A DNA stretch of 64,000 bases from an uncultured Prevotellaceae bacterium (GCA_900317325.1 ONGE01000001.1:62001-126000); one strand, 5' to 3'; positions 16,835-25,201 are shown, counted from the first letter of the stretch. Program-made: numbers and translations. Notes: generated by a model not told the origin, from the sequence alone.

Positions 16835-16957
16835 AAGTTCCTCTTCGAGGCACTTGCCTGACGTGATAGCCGTCACCAAGCTGCGTGGGTCTTCGATCCA
16901 CTTGCATGGTGTTTTCCAACAAAGCCGGGTCTTCGACCCGTCAAGCCTCTTCGAGGC
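16835..16957 (+). repeat. Right group of four REP-like hairpins, mirror image of the left group
   Basis: Palindromes AAGTtCCTC-TTC-GAGGcACTT (16835-16855), GTGGgTC-TTC-GAtCCAC (16885-16901), CGGGTC-TTC-GACCCG (16926-16940) and GCCTC-TTC-GAGGC (16945-16957). The loops read TTC instead of GAA, so they are inverted relative to the left group, and the order is reversed. Between the second and third lies cttgcatggtg, the complement of caccatgcaag on the left. Confidence 0.85.
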
Positions 16958-17060
16958 TGGCCAAAAGCCATGAACAGGTTGGAACCAAGCACTTTAGAGA
17001 CAGAATGCTTTATTTGAATCGGGCCGTTTCAAGTCATTAAGTCACATTTCAAAAAAAATT

Positions 17061-17082
17061 TCATCTTTGTGCAACTTTTTTG
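17061..17082 (+). repeat. Right copy of the 22-base direct repeat
   Basis: Exact copy of 16117-16138. It lies about 77 bases before the DUF6249 gene and may include its -7 element (catctttg, one mismatch to TAnnTTTG). Confidence 0.8.
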
Positions 17083-17158
17083 GACCCGTGCTGCGTCTAA
17101 TGCATGAAAACGGCTTGAAGCCACAAACTATTAACAACAACTTAAAAGAAATAAAACA

Positions 17159-18073
17159 ATGAGAAAGACGATTTTAACATTAGCAATGATGCTGATAATG
17201 GCATTCTCGGCCACAGCAGCACCCACAATCTCGGCGACTCCTGCCAGCAAGACCGGCATGGAACTGAAGGGCGATTCGGTGACCGTGACAAGCGGTGACA
17301 AGTCGATCACCATTCCAAGCGTGGACCTGCAGAAGGTGAATGAGAAAATCAACAAGGCCCTGGACGATACCCTCACCGCCGGAGGCACGACCGTGGAAAT
17401 CGATGGCCACAAGGGCGAACTCACGTCCGATGACATCAGGGTGATCAGCAGCCAGTGGGCGGTAACGGCCCAGGCAATTAGCGTCGCTTCGATAGTGGGC
17501 TTGTTAGCCCTGGTGGCACTGGTGCTGTTCTTCCGTTTCTTGAACCGTCGCAACAAGTACCGCGTCATCGAGAAGGCCATCGAGAACAACTATCCGCTCA
17601 ATGAACTCTCGCTGAACGACACCAAGCACAGTGCCATCTATGTGCAGCAGCCGGTTGTGACTTCCACACCCCCCGCATTCAATGGCGCACCTGCACAGCA
17701 GCCCGGTCAGGTTCCAGTCGGCACGCCCCTCAGTGGCCAGACTCCCAACAATCCCGTCGTGATGACCGACATGGTCAACTGGCGCGCCCTGATGCCTGCT
17801 ATCAAGTGGATTGGCTGGGGAACAGTGTTGATACTCTTCAGCGTAGCGATAGGTGACATAGAGAATCCGTTCTGGCCCATCGGTTTAGCCTTGGTGGTTG
17901 TGGGAGTATGCAAGGGTTTCATCCTCTACAAGGAGCAAATTGCGTTGCAGGAAGCCTGGAAACGCAGCCAGCAGATGCACCCCCGTGAGCCGATGCGTGA
18001 GGGCATCCCCGTGCCGCCGCCCATGGACGAGGACTACAGGGATGACGACAACAATACCTACCAACCGTATTAA
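17159..18073 (+). CDS. DUF6249-type membrane protein
   Basis: A 304-residue envelope protein: signal peptide (1-20, ending SATAA), a periplasmic part of about 90 residues, a membrane segment (about 98-121, VASIVGLLALVALVLFF), a conserved cytosolic stretch RNKYRVIEKAIENNYPLNEL, a Pro/Gln/Thr-rich linker (about 160-195), then two more hydrophobic segments (about 215-257) and a charged tail. The RYRVIEKAIENNYPL region is the mark of DUF6249, which in Bacteroidota often lies next to an ECF sigma factor gene, as here (66 bases downstream). It may belong to the sigma factor's signalling set; the function is unknown. Confidence 0.7.
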   Translation: MRKTILTLAMMLIMAFSATAAPTISATPASKTGMELKGDSVTVTSGDKSITIPSVDLQKVNEKINKALDDTLTAGGTTVEIDGHKGELTSDDIRVISSQWAVTAQAISVASIVGLLALVALVLFFRFLNRRNKYRVIEKAIENNYPLNELSLNDTKHSAIYVQQPVVTSTPPAFNGAPAQQPGQVPVGTPLSGQTPNNPVVMTDMVNWRALMPAIKWIGWGTVLILFSVAIGDIENPFWPIGLALVVVGVCKGFILYKEQIALQEAWKRSQQMHPREPMREGIPVPPPMDEDYRDDDNNTYQPY

Positions 18074-18139
18074 TCCACCCATACACCATACACGCGGCGA
18101 TAGCCGCAAATACACCGCGCCCCCGGCGCAATAAAAAGA

Positions 18140-18670
18140 ATGCTATCCAAGCTTGATGAAATAAGACTGCTGTCGCAATGCGCCCTGGCCGACAATCGGG
18201 ACGCATTCGGCAGGCTCGTCGAGGCCTATCAGCCGCGCGTGCGTCGGTTCCTGCTGAACCTGACCATGGGCGACGAGATGCTGACCGACGATCTGTCGCA
18301 GGAGACGTTCATCAAGGCCTATGTGGGCATACGCAGTTTCAAGGGGCTTTCGTCTTTCGGCACTTGGCTATACCGTATCGCCTACAATGAGTTCTACACC
18401 CACACCCGACGCCATCACGAGGATCACGTCGACGACATGGCCCGTATAGGAGAAGTCAGCACTGCTGCTACCGATGCCATCGACGCCTCGATGACGGTCC
18501 AGGAGGCGCTGACCCACCTGAATGATAACGAGCGTGTCGCCGTCACCCTGTTCTATATCGAGGACCAACCCATCAAGCAGGTAGCCAAGATCATGCAGAT
18601 ACCCGAAGGCTCGGTAAAATCATTCATCCACCGGGCAAAAAGCAAAATGAGACAATTTATCGATAATTAA
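18140..18670 (+). CDS. ECF-type RNA polymerase sigma factor (sigma-70 family)
   Basis: A 176-residue sigma factor with only region 2 and region 4. Region 2 includes RFLLNLTMGDEMLTDDLSQETFIKAYVGIRSFKG and FGTWLYRIAYNEFYTHTRR; region 4 has LNDNERVAVTLFYIEDQPIKQVAKIMQIPEGSVKSFIHRAKSKMRQ with its helix-turn-helix. ECF sigma factors switch on small regulons in response to envelope or nutrient signals. The next gene starts 14 bases downstream and is a likely partner. Confidence 0.92.
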   Translation: MLSKLDEIRLLSQCALADNRDAFGRLVEAYQPRVRRFLLNLTMGDEMLTDDLSQETFIKAYVGIRSFKGLSSFGTWLYRIAYNEFYTHTRRHHEDHVDDMARIGEVSTAATDAIDASMTVQEALTHLNDNERVAVTLFYIEDQPIKQVAKIMQIPEGSVKSFIHRAKSKMRQFIDN

Positions 18671-18684
18671 TACGTTACTGAGAT

Positions 18685-19002
18685 ATGAATACCAACGAAG
18701 AAGACAAGAAACTGGCACAACTGCTCAAGCAGGGAGCGCATGACCCCGGGGAGAATCCCTGGTTCACACGTCGTGTGCTCAACAAACTGCCCGAGAAGCA
18801 GCCTCGCGGCTCATGGTCCACGACGGTGGTCTATGCCATCGCCCTGATGGTATGTGTCATCTGCTGGCTGATGATGTGGCGCGGCCAGGATTGGGGTATA
18901 GTCACCGTGCGCGATATCCTCTACAACATGTTGATGGGCGTCGTGACCCTCACTGTCTTGTGGCAGACCATCACATCGGCGCTTCATGCCGCCGACGTGT
19001 AA
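18685..19002 (+). CDS. Small membrane protein, candidate anti-sigma factor
   Basis: A 105-residue protein: a charged cytosolic N-terminus of about 45 residues (NEEDKKLAQLLKQG... NPWFTRRVLNKLPEK) followed by two membrane segments (about 48-65 and 78-95). It is co-transcribed with the ECF sigma gene (14-base gap) and followed by a strong terminator. The layout fits an ECF anti-sigma factor, and the short cytosolic domain would bind the sigma factor, but no zinc-type HxxxCxxC motif is present. The role is inferred from position. Confidence 0.65.
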   Translation: MNTNEEDKKLAQLLKQGAHDPGENPWFTRRVLNKLPEKQPRGSWSTTVVYAIALMVCVICWLMMWRGQDWGIVTVRDILYNMLMGVVTLTVLWQTITSALHAADV

Positions 19003-19017
19003 CCGACCATAGGAGAT

Positions 19018-19097
19018 AACGAATAAAACGGATAAAACGGAGATGACAGGTCCATAACAGCCCGTCATCTCCGTTCTATCCGTTATCTCCGTTTTTT
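19018..19097. terminator. Bidirectional terminator built from 9-base units
   Basis: A 21-base stem with one mismatch (19027-19047 pairing with 19064-19084) followed by a T run (19092-19097), between two convergent genes. Each arm is itself a tandem of 9-base units (aacgaataa, aacggataa, aacggagat; then tctccgttc, tatccgtta, tctccgttt), and the left units are in register with the upstream TAA stop. Confidence 0.85.
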
Positions 19098-19107
19098 CAG
19101 TCGGGAA

Positions 19108-20121
19108 TTACACCCCCATCAGCTTCCTGCTGCGGGCGAAGAGCTCAGGATCCTTGATGTTCTTGAGTTCATCGAGAACCCACTCGGGGTTGATGTCCTT
19201 GAAGCTGCTCACCAAGCCACGGGTGAGCTGGCTGTCGGGATGGTCACAGCACCATTGCATCATGCGTTGGGTGTCGCAATAGAGGCGGTTACCCACCAGA
19301 ACGCTGAAATCGCCCAGCAGCTGTGCAGGCTCGGTGATGTGGGCCTGGGCCTCGTTGAGAAAGGCCTCTACCCTATCGTAGAAGGTCGTGTCGCTCAGCG
19401 GAGTCCACGACAACACTTCGAGCGCGCGTTTGTCGCGCCAATAGTTGGTCAGCAAGGTGGTGTCAGCACTGAATACGGTACCTATTTTTCCCACGGTGAA
19501 AAGTCCGTCGTCACCGATGGTGACAGGCAACTCGTTGTGGATGAACCACAAGGTGGAGTCTGTGTCCACGCCATCGCGCTGCTCGTTATAGGAAATCCAG
19601 CGGCTCACGTGGATGGGTTTGCCCCACTTGTCGGGCATGACCATGCGCATCGAGTCGATGCCCATGTGACGGGTGTGCTCGTCGACGTCGTCCCAGTAGG
19701 ACAGGTTCACGGCGCCACCGCACTCGCCCAGACGCATGAAGTCAATCATGCCGTCCTTGCCATAGGTTGCCAGCCAACCGGTGCGCATGTCGCTGTAGGA
19801 CGTGTGTCCCAGCAACAGGGTGATACCCTTGTCGGGATAGTCCTTTACACCCCACACACTTACAATTGTGTTCATGGTGTCCACATACATCACCTTGTCA
19901 AGGCCCAAAGCCTGGCAGTCGGCCAGGTCAAGGAACCGGTGGGGATATTTCTCGCCATCGTTATCGTAGCGAAGGTCGTTGCTGCTGAGGTTCAGCGAGT
20001 CGTCAAAGACGCCCACTTTGCACAAGAAATCGTGGCCGTTGTTGATGGTGTCACCATGTTGCCACTTGCTGGTACATGAAACAATGGCCAGCGTCAGGAT
20101 GATTAAAACTAAATGTCTCAT
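19108..20121 (-). CDS. Lipoprotein of unknown function
   Basis: A 337-residue protein with the signal MRHLVLIILTLAIVSC (lipobox, Cys 16). The mature part is soluble and mixed alpha/beta. I recognise no domain; segments such as KGITLLLGHTSYSDMRTGWLATYG, LGECGGAVNLSYWDDV and a helical C-terminus (INPEWVLDELKNIKDPELFARSRKL) can be seen. It lies 25 bases upstream of, and in the same direction as, the end of no other lipoprotein gene; the neighbouring ettA is upstream. Probably an envelope protein specific to this group. Confidence 0.65.
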   Translation of the reverse strand: MRHLVLIILTLAIVSCTSKWQHGDTINNGHDFLCKVGVFDDSLNLSSNDLRYDNDGEKYPHRFLDLADCQALGLDKVMYVDTMNTIVSVWGVKDYPDKGITLLLGHTSYSDMRTGWLATYGKDGMIDFMRLGECGGAVNLSYWDDVDEHTRHMGIDSMRMVMPDKWGKPIHVSRWISYNEQRDGVDTDSTLWFIHNELPVTIGDDGLFTVGKIGTVFSADTTLLTNYWRDKRALEVLSWTPLSDTTFYDRVEAFLNEAQAHITEPAQLLGDFSVLVGNRLYCDTQRMMQWCCDHPDSQLTRGLVSSFKDINPEWVLDELKNIKDPELFARSRKLMGV

Positions 20122-20146
20122 ATTCTTATTTCTTTAGCTATAAAAA

Positions 20147-21841
20147 TCACACTTCTAACTTGCGATAGCGCACGCGGGTGGGTTCTTCCTTGCCCAAGCG
20201 CTTCAATTTATTCTCCTCATACTCGCTGTAGCTGCCCTCGAAGAAGAACACGTTAGAGTTACCCTCGAAGGCGAGGATGTGGGTACAAATGCGATCCAGG
20301 AACCAGCGGTCATGGCTGATGACCACGGCACATCCGGCGAAGTCTTCCAGACCTTCCTCAAGAGCGCGCAGGGTGTTCACGTCGATGTCGTTGGTGGGCT
20401 CATCGAGCAACAGGACGTTGCCCTCCTCCTTGAGTGCCAATGCCAGTTGCAAGCGGTTACGCTCACCGCCCGAGAGGACGCCGCACTTCTTCTGCTGGTC
20501 CACGCCGCTGAAGTTGAAGCGCGACAGGTAGGCGCGGGCATTCACGTCGCGGCCGCCCATGCGCAACAGTTCCACTCCGCCTGAGATGACCTCATAGACG
20601 GTCTTGTCGGGGTCGATGCTCGTGTGCTGCTGATCGACATAGACCGCCTTGACGGTCTCACCGACCTCAAAGATACCGCTATCGGGTTTCTCCAGTCCCA
20701 TAATCAGGCGGAACAGCGTCGTCTTGCCGGCGCCGTTGGGGCCGATGACACCCACGATGCCGTTAGGCGGCAGCATGAAGTTCAGGTCGTCGAACAGCAG
20801 CTTGTCGCCGAAGGCTTTGGCCACGTGTTGTGCCTCGATGACCTTGTTGCCCAAGCGGGGACCGTTGGGGATGAAGATCTCGAGTTTCTCCTCTTTCTCC
20901 TTGACGGTCTCGTTCAACAGTTTATCGTAACTATTCAAGCGCGCCTTACCTTTGGCCTGACGGGCCTTGGGAGCCATGCGCACCCATTCCAACTCGCGCT
21001 GCAGGGTCTTCTGACGCTTGCTCTCGGTCTTCTCTTCCTGGGCCAGACGCTGAGTCTTCTGCTCCAACCAACTGCTGTAGTTGCCCTTCCAGGGGATACC
21101 CTCGCCACGGTCCAGTTCCAGAATCCAGCCAGCCACGTTGTCAAGGAAATAGCGGTCATGGGTCACGGCGATAACCGTGCCCTCGTATTGCTGCAGGTGC
21201 TGCTCCAGCCAATCGATGGACTCGGCGTCGAGGTGGTTGGTGGGCTCATCGAGCAGGAGGACGTCGGGCTTCTGCAACAACAGGCGGCACAAGGCCACAC
21301 GGCGTCGCTCACCACCGCTCAGATGCTCGGTCAACTGGTCGCCCTCGGGACAACGCAGGGCGTCCATTGCACGCTCGAGGCGGTTGTCGAGATTCCATGC
21401 GTCGGTAGCATCAATGATGTCCTGCAGCTCGGCTTGACGGGCAAACAGCTTGTCCATCTTCTCGGGGTCCTCATAGTACTCGGGCATACCGAACTTAAGG
21501 TTGATTTCCTCAAACTCCTTCAACGTGTCAACCACGTGCTGCACGCCCTCTTGCACCACCTCCTTGACCGTCTTGGTGGGGTCAAGTTGCGGGTCCTGGG
21601 GCAGGTAACCCACCGAGTAGCCCGGCGCGAACACCACTTGGCCCTGATACTGTGTCTCCAGGCCGGCGATGATCTTCATCAGCGTTGATTTACCAGCGCC
21701 GTTAAGACCGATGATGCCGATCTTGGCGCCATAGTAGAACGAGAGGTAGATATTCTTGAGAATTTGTTTCTGATTCTGCTGGATGGTTTTGCTCACACCC
21801 ACCATCGAGAAAATGATTTTCTTGTCGTCAACTGTTGCCAT
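20147..21841 (-). CDS. ettA: Energy-dependent translational throttle protein EttA (ABC-F)
   Basis: A 564-residue ABC-F protein with two ATPase domains and no membrane segment. The start MATVDDKKIIFSMVGVSK (21841) is preferred over a longer frame with four extra residues. Domain 1 has GLNGAGKS and HLSGGERRRVALCRLLL; the P-site tRNA-interaction linker lies between the domains (LEQKTQRLAQEEKTESKRQ); domain 2 has GPNGAGKT and GVLSGGERNRLQLALAL. EttA binds the ribosomal E site and gates the first peptide bond according to the ATP/ADP ratio. Length fits EttA rather than Uup. Confidence 0.92.
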   Translation of the reverse strand: MATVDDKKIIFSMVGVSKTIQQNQKQILKNIYLSFYYGAKIGIIGLNGAGKSTLMKIIAGLETQYQGQVVFAPGYSVGYLPQDPQLDPTKTVKEVVQEGVQHVVDTLKEFEEINLKFGMPEYYEDPEKMDKLFARQAELQDIIDATDAWNLDNRLERAMDALRCPEGDQLTEHLSGGERRRVALCRLLLQKPDVLLLDEPTNHLDAESIDWLEQHLQQYEGTVIAVTHDRYFLDNVAGWILELDRGEGIPWKGNYSSWLEQKTQRLAQEEKTESKRQKTLQRELEWVRMAPKARQAKGKARLNSYDKLLNETVKEKEEKLEIFIPNGPRLGNKVIEAQHVAKAFGDKLLFDDLNFMLPPNGIVGVIGPNGAGKTTLFRLIMGLEKPDSGIFEVGETVKAVYVDQQHTSIDPDKTVYEVISGGVELLRMGGRDVNARAYLSRFNFSGVDQQKKCGVLSGGERNRLQLALALKEEGNVLLLDEPTNDIDVNTLRALEEGLEDFAGCAVVISHDRWFLDRICTHILAFEGNSNVFFFEGSYSEYEENKLKRLGKEEPTRVRYRKLEV

Positions 21842-21885
21842 AAAAAAAGTCAATATTTCTTTTCTACTGAGTTGTATATTCTTCT

Positions 21886-21939
21886 ATCGGAGCTCTCGGA
21901 GTTCTCAGAGATCTCAGAGTTCTCGGAGTTCTCGGAATT
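21886..21939 (-). repeat. Six 9-base tandem units (ctcggagtt type) after the four-helix-bundle gene
   Basis: Units atcggagct, ctcggagtt, ctcagagat, ctcagagtt, ctcggagtt and ctcggaatt abut the TAA stop of the four-helix-bundle gene (21942-21940). A longer array of the same unit lies on its other side at 22587-22685. Confidence 0.9.
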
Positions 21940-22494
21940 TTAATAGTTGCGGTATTTTTTACGAGCATTGAACATCTGATCCTTTATGCCACCGTTTTCC
22001 AGAAAACGCCGTTTGATGCTTTCGATGAGTCTCATCATCAGATAATCAAACTGGTGAATCATAGTCAAAGCGATATTGGCGATGGTCTCGGGCGAACGTT
22101 CCTTCATCTTCTCTATAAAAACGATGGGATCGCAGTTGCTTCGACAGTAGTTTCTGGTAGCCAGGGTTCGAGGGTCATCGATGGACCATTGCTTCAAGCC
22201 ATGGTGCAACAGGTAGTCCTCATAATCAGCTTTCAATTCATGCATGCTACCGCGAGCAACGTTCATGAGTTTGATTTCCATTTCGGTCGATGTATTGCCA
22301 TCAACGCTGCCCTCGGCGATGTTCTGTTTCCCGCTTCGAGCGGCCTGCACCATTTGGTCAATGGTTCGGTCTCCCTTAGAAAAGAAGGCATTAGCGAAGT
22401 AATAGGTGACGGCATAGATGCATGTCGCCAACTTATAAACCGCCAAGTTCTCATAATTTCCACGCTGCGGCAGGAAATCCCTATTGTCGTCCAT
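21940..22494 (-). CDS. Four-helix-bundle suffix-domain protein (23S rRNA IVS-protein-like)
   Basis: A 184-residue helical protein. The ATG at 22494 (MDDNRDFLPQRGNYENLAVYK) is preferred to the TTG two codons earlier. The first 120 residues match the four-helix-bundle family related to proteins encoded in 23S rRNA intervening sequences and to the DGR accessory protein Avd: NLAVYKLATCIYAVTYYFANAFF, DRTIDQMVQAARSGKQNIAEGS and LMNVARGSMHELKADYEDYLLHHG. The C-terminal part is the 'suffix' region. Known relatives bind nucleic acid or act as pentameric scaffolds; the function here is unknown. Arrays of the same 9-base repeat flank the gene on both sides, which suggests the gene and repeats travel together. 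Confidence 0.8.
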   Translation of the reverse strand: MDDNRDFLPQRGNYENLAVYKLATCIYAVTYYFANAFFSKGDRTIDQMVQAARSGKQNIAEGSVDGNTSTEMEIKLMNVARGSMHELKADYEDYLLHHGLKQWSIDDPRTLATRNYCRSNCDPIVFIEKMKERSPETIANIALTMIHQFDYLMMRLIESIKRRFLENGGIKDQMFNARKKYRNY

Positions 22495-22522
22495 AGTCAA
22501 TCATTGATTGATTTAATTCTCG

Positions 22523-22553
22523 CAAATTTACATTAAAGCCCCCAAACCAGCAA
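22523..22553 (-). promoter_or_regulatory. Predicted promoter of the four-helix-bundle gene
   Basis: Minus strand: TTG (22553-22551), 20 bases, TAAATTTG (22530-22523). The start codon at 22494 is 28 bases downstream, which supports that ATG. Confidence 0.6.
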
Positions 22554-22586
22554 CATTTCTCCTAATTTTTTTAGAAAATAGAGCCG

Positions 22587-22685
22587 CTTGGAGCTCTCTG
22601 AGTTCTCGGAGTTCTCGGAGCTCTCGGAGCTCTCGGAGTTCTCTGAGTTCTCTGAGTGCTCTGTGTTCTCCGAGAACTCAGAATG
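22587..22685 (-). repeat. Eleven 9-base tandem units (ctcggagtt type) upstream of the four-helix-bundle gene
   Basis: Units include cttggagct, ctctgagtt, ctcggagtt, ctcggagct (twice), ctctgagtg, ctctgtgtt, ctccgagaa and ctcagaatg. They fill the gap between the stop of the next lipoprotein gene (22696) and the promoter of the four-helix-bundle gene. Confidence 0.9.
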
Positions 22686-22695
22686 GTATTCCCGG

Positions 22696-23739
22696 CTACA
22701 GGTGCTTGGTCAGCGGCTTGTCGTCCCAGGCGTTGACGATGGACGTGAGCCACTGGCGGGTGGCGGGGTTATCGAGGCGGGCTATTTCCTTCAGCAAGGC
22801 GGGACGGTCATAGGGCGGTAACTTGAACACCGGCAGCAGACGGTTGCCTTGATCACGGTGCGCACCCATCCAACTGAGGAAACGCTGCGGGTTCATCTTG
22901 TACAGTTGCGCCACATCCCACGGGAATGGATTGTACTGGTAATCGGGGTCATAGGTTGAGTTGACCAACTCGCTGTAGCCGTTCCAGGTGTCCATGATGC
23001 TGGGGTCGTGCATTGAGCAAACGAGCATGTCCCAAGACTTGAAGTCGAGCGCGGCATAGTAGTCGATGTCACCCTTCTCCTTGGTAACGCGCTGTCCTTG
23101 CATGACAAAGTGCCCCTTGGCATTGATGACATACTCCTGTTGCCACTCCTGCTGCCATATCGGGGCGCCCTTGAGGTCACCGTCAAAGTCCATCACACAG
23201 CGGCCCATCATGCGGTGCAGCGTCACACGGTCACCATCGAAGGTGAAACGTCCGTCGAGCGTGAATGCCGTGTCGTTGTCGGCATTCGAGAAGTCGATGC
23301 GCCACACGACGTGCTGCTCACGGCCATTGATGGCATCAAGCAAACGGCCCTGCCGGTCATAGGTCATCAAATCCACACTATAACCCGCACCGCTTCCCGA
23401 ATAGATGGCGGCCAGGGTGATGCCAGTGCCCATGTCGCGCACACCCAGGAGCAGCCAGTTACCCATTTCATCGACGAAGCTTTTACCTGCCGGAACCACA
23501 AGCGCATCATACTGCTCACGATTGAGTTTCACGCCCTTGAGGTCGTCAACATCCTGATCAGGATCGCCGCAATAGACATCGGGCATAACGAGGCTGTCAC
23601 CCAACAGCAATTCATCGGTGACAGTGATACCCAGTTTGTCAAGGAAATCGAATTGTTCATCCTCGACCTTGTTCCCTCCTGAACAGGCCCATAACGCCAT
23701 TGCCAGCACAGCAATCGCCCAAAAGTGTATTTTTTTCAT
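22696..23739 (-). CDS. Lipoprotein of unknown function
   Basis: A 347-residue protein. The start MKKIHFWAIAVLAMALWAC gives a clean lipoprotein signal (Cys 19); an in-frame ATG 24 codons upstream is not believed. The mature protein starts SGGNKVEDEQFDFLDKLG and seems to be mostly beta (repeated strands such as TFDGDRVTLHRMMGRCVMDFDG, YVINAKGHFVMQGQRVTK), ending in a helical segment (DRPALLKEIARLDNPATRQWLTSIVNAW). No family is recognised. It stands alone and is followed by the 9-base repeat array. Confidence 0.65.
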   Translation of the reverse strand: MKKIHFWAIAVLAMALWACSGGNKVEDEQFDFLDKLGITVTDELLLGDSLVMPDVYCGDPDQDVDDLKGVKLNREQYDALVVPAGKSFVDEMGNWLLLGVRDMGTGITLAAIYSGSGAGYSVDLMTYDRQGRLLDAINGREQHVVWRIDFSNADNDTAFTLDGRFTFDGDRVTLHRMMGRCVMDFDGDLKGAPIWQQEWQQEYVINAKGHFVMQGQRVTKEKGDIDYYAALDFKSWDMLVCSMHDPSIMDTWNGYSELVNSTYDPDYQYNPFPWDVAQLYKMNPQRFLSWMGAHRDQGNRLLPVFKLPPYDRPALLKEIARLDNPATRQWLTSIVNAWDDKPLTKHL

Positions 23740-23867
23740 AAAACCAGAAATGTTTGCTCTCGTTGCTGCAAATGTAAGGAAAAATCCTATAACCGACGCC
23801 ACTTGCTGCATTTTTTACCTCAAAAAACACGCTGAAGACGGATTTAGGCAAATAATTGGCACGCAAT

Positions 23868-23898
23868 TTGCCTATGTGCGCTAAGAACACTAATTTTG
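23868..23898 (+). promoter_or_regulatory. Predicted promoter of panC
   Basis: TTG at 23868-23870, 20 bases, TAATTTTG at 23891-23898, then about 33 bases to the ATG at 23932: a close match to the Bacteroidota consensus. Confidence 0.65.
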
Positions 23899-23931
23899 CA
23901 GTTTGAATTCACATCTTATATATTGAAAAGA

Positions 23932-24777
23932 ATGAAAATTATCAGCAAGGTCAATGAGTTGCGCGAGGCCGTCGAGGCTTTTCGCCAGGCAGGTAAGTCG
24001 GTAGGTCTGGTGCCCACCATGGGTGCCCTGCACGAGGGTCACAAGTCGCTCATCGAGCGTGCCCGACGCGAGAACGACGCCGTTGTGGTGAGTTGCTTCC
24101 TCAATCCCACGCAGTTCAACAACAAGGAGGACTTGCGCACCTATCCCCGCACTGCCGAGCGCGACGCCGCGATGCTCGAGGCCTGTGGTGTGGATGTGGC
24201 TTTCATGCCCACCGTCGAGGAGATTTATCCCGAACCCGACACCCGCGTGTTTGACCTCGGCCCCGTCCAGCAGGTGATGGAAGGCGCCATGCGCCCCGGC
24301 CACTTCAACGGCGTGTGCCAGATTGTGAGCAAGCTCTTCTCATGGGTGATGCCCGACCGTGCCTACTTCGGCGAGAAGGACTTCCAGCAGATTGCCGTCA
24401 TCCGCGCGATGATCAAGCAATTGGAATTCAATATCGATATCGTGCAATGCCCCTGTGTGCGCGAGGATGATGGTCTGGCCAAGAGCAGCCGCAATGTGCG
24501 CCTCACTCCCGAGGTTCGCAAGGTCGCTCCGCAGATTTATGCCACGCTCAAGCGCAGCCTGGAGTTCGCTAAGGACCACACCGTAGAGCAGACCCACGAC
24601 TGGGTGGTAGCCACCATCGACGCTTGGCCCGAAATGGAGACCGAATACTTCTCGATCTGCGACGGCATCACGCTCCAGCCAGTCACCAACTGGGACGACA
24701 GCGACTACATCGTGGGCTGCATCACCGTCTATTGCGGCGATGTGCGCGAGATCGACAACATCACTTACAAGAAGTGA
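23932..24777 (+). CDS. panC: Pantoate--beta-alanine ligase
   Basis: A 281-residue enzyme that joins pantoate and beta-alanine with ATP to make pantothenate (coenzyme A pathway). It shows the HIGH-like site [14 protein letters not shown], the pantoate-binding region [20 protein letters not shown], and the KMSKS-like [12 protein letters not shown]. The start [14 protein letters not shown] lies downstream of the promoter; an in-frame ATG 12 codons upstream falls too close to the -7 element. panD follows 64 bases later on the same strand, so beta-alanine supply and use are linked. Confidence 0.95.
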   Translation: MKIISKVNELREAVEAFRQAGKSVGLVPTMGALHEGHKSLIERARRENDAVVVSCFLNPTQFNNKEDLRTYPRTAERDAAMLEACGVDVAFMPTVEEIYPEPDTRVFDLGPVQQVMEGAMRPGHFNGVCQIVSKLFSWVMPDRAYFGEKDFQQIAVIRAMIKQLEFNIDIVQCPCVREDDGLAKSSRNVRLTPEVRKVAPQIYATLKRSLEFAKDHTVEQTHDWVVATIDAWPEMETEYFSICDGITLQPVTNWDDSDYIVGCITVYCGDVREIDNITYKK

Positions 24778-24841
24778 GTGCCTGCGGCACAGATTAGTGA
24801 CTAGAGATTAGAGAAACTGACAACTAAAAGCTGAAAGAGAT

Positions 24842-25201
24842 ATGTACATTCAGGTCATGAAATCCAAGATCCACCGTGTGACCGTCACCGATGCCAACCT
24901 CAACTACATCGGCAGTATCACCATTGACCAGGATCTGATGGACGCCGCCGGCATCATCGAGGGCGAGCGCGTGTATATCGTTGACGTGAACAATGGTGAG
25001 CGACTGGACACCTACACCATCGCCGGTGAACGCGGCAGCGGCACCATCTGCTTGAACGGCGCCGCAGCACGCAAGGTCGAGGTGGGCGATATCGTCATCA
25101 TCATGGCTTATGCCATTGTCACCCCCGAGGAAGGCCGCGACTTCAAGCCGCAGATCGTCTTCCCCGACACGGCCACTAACCGCTTGATCAAGAAGAAATA
25201 A
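24842..25201 (+). CDS. panD: Aspartate 1-decarboxylase
   Basis: A 119-residue pyruvoyl enzyme that makes beta-alanine from aspartate. The self-cleavage site is visible as [17 protein letters not shown], where the Gly-Ser bond breaks and the Ser becomes the pyruvoyl group. Other family motifs are [38 protein letters not shown] and VIIMAYA. The start [20 protein letters not shown] aligns with the E. coli protein. The gap to panC holds loose repeats of attagag/actagag. Confidence 0.95.
   Translation: MYIQVMKSKIHRVTVTDANLNYIGSITIDQDLMDAAGIIEGERVYIVDVNNGERLDTYTIAGERGSGTICLNGAAARKVEVGDIVIIMAYAIVTPEEGRDFKPQIVFPDTATNRLIKKK

Noticed and set aside
20624-21688. Long plus-strand frame opposite ettA
   Set aside because: Antisense shadow; EttA motifs are complete on the minus strand.
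22588-22821. Frame encoding a Ser-Glu-Phe repeat protein
   Set aside because: It is the translation of the 9-base tandem array read through into the antisense of a lipoprotein gene; no independent start signal.
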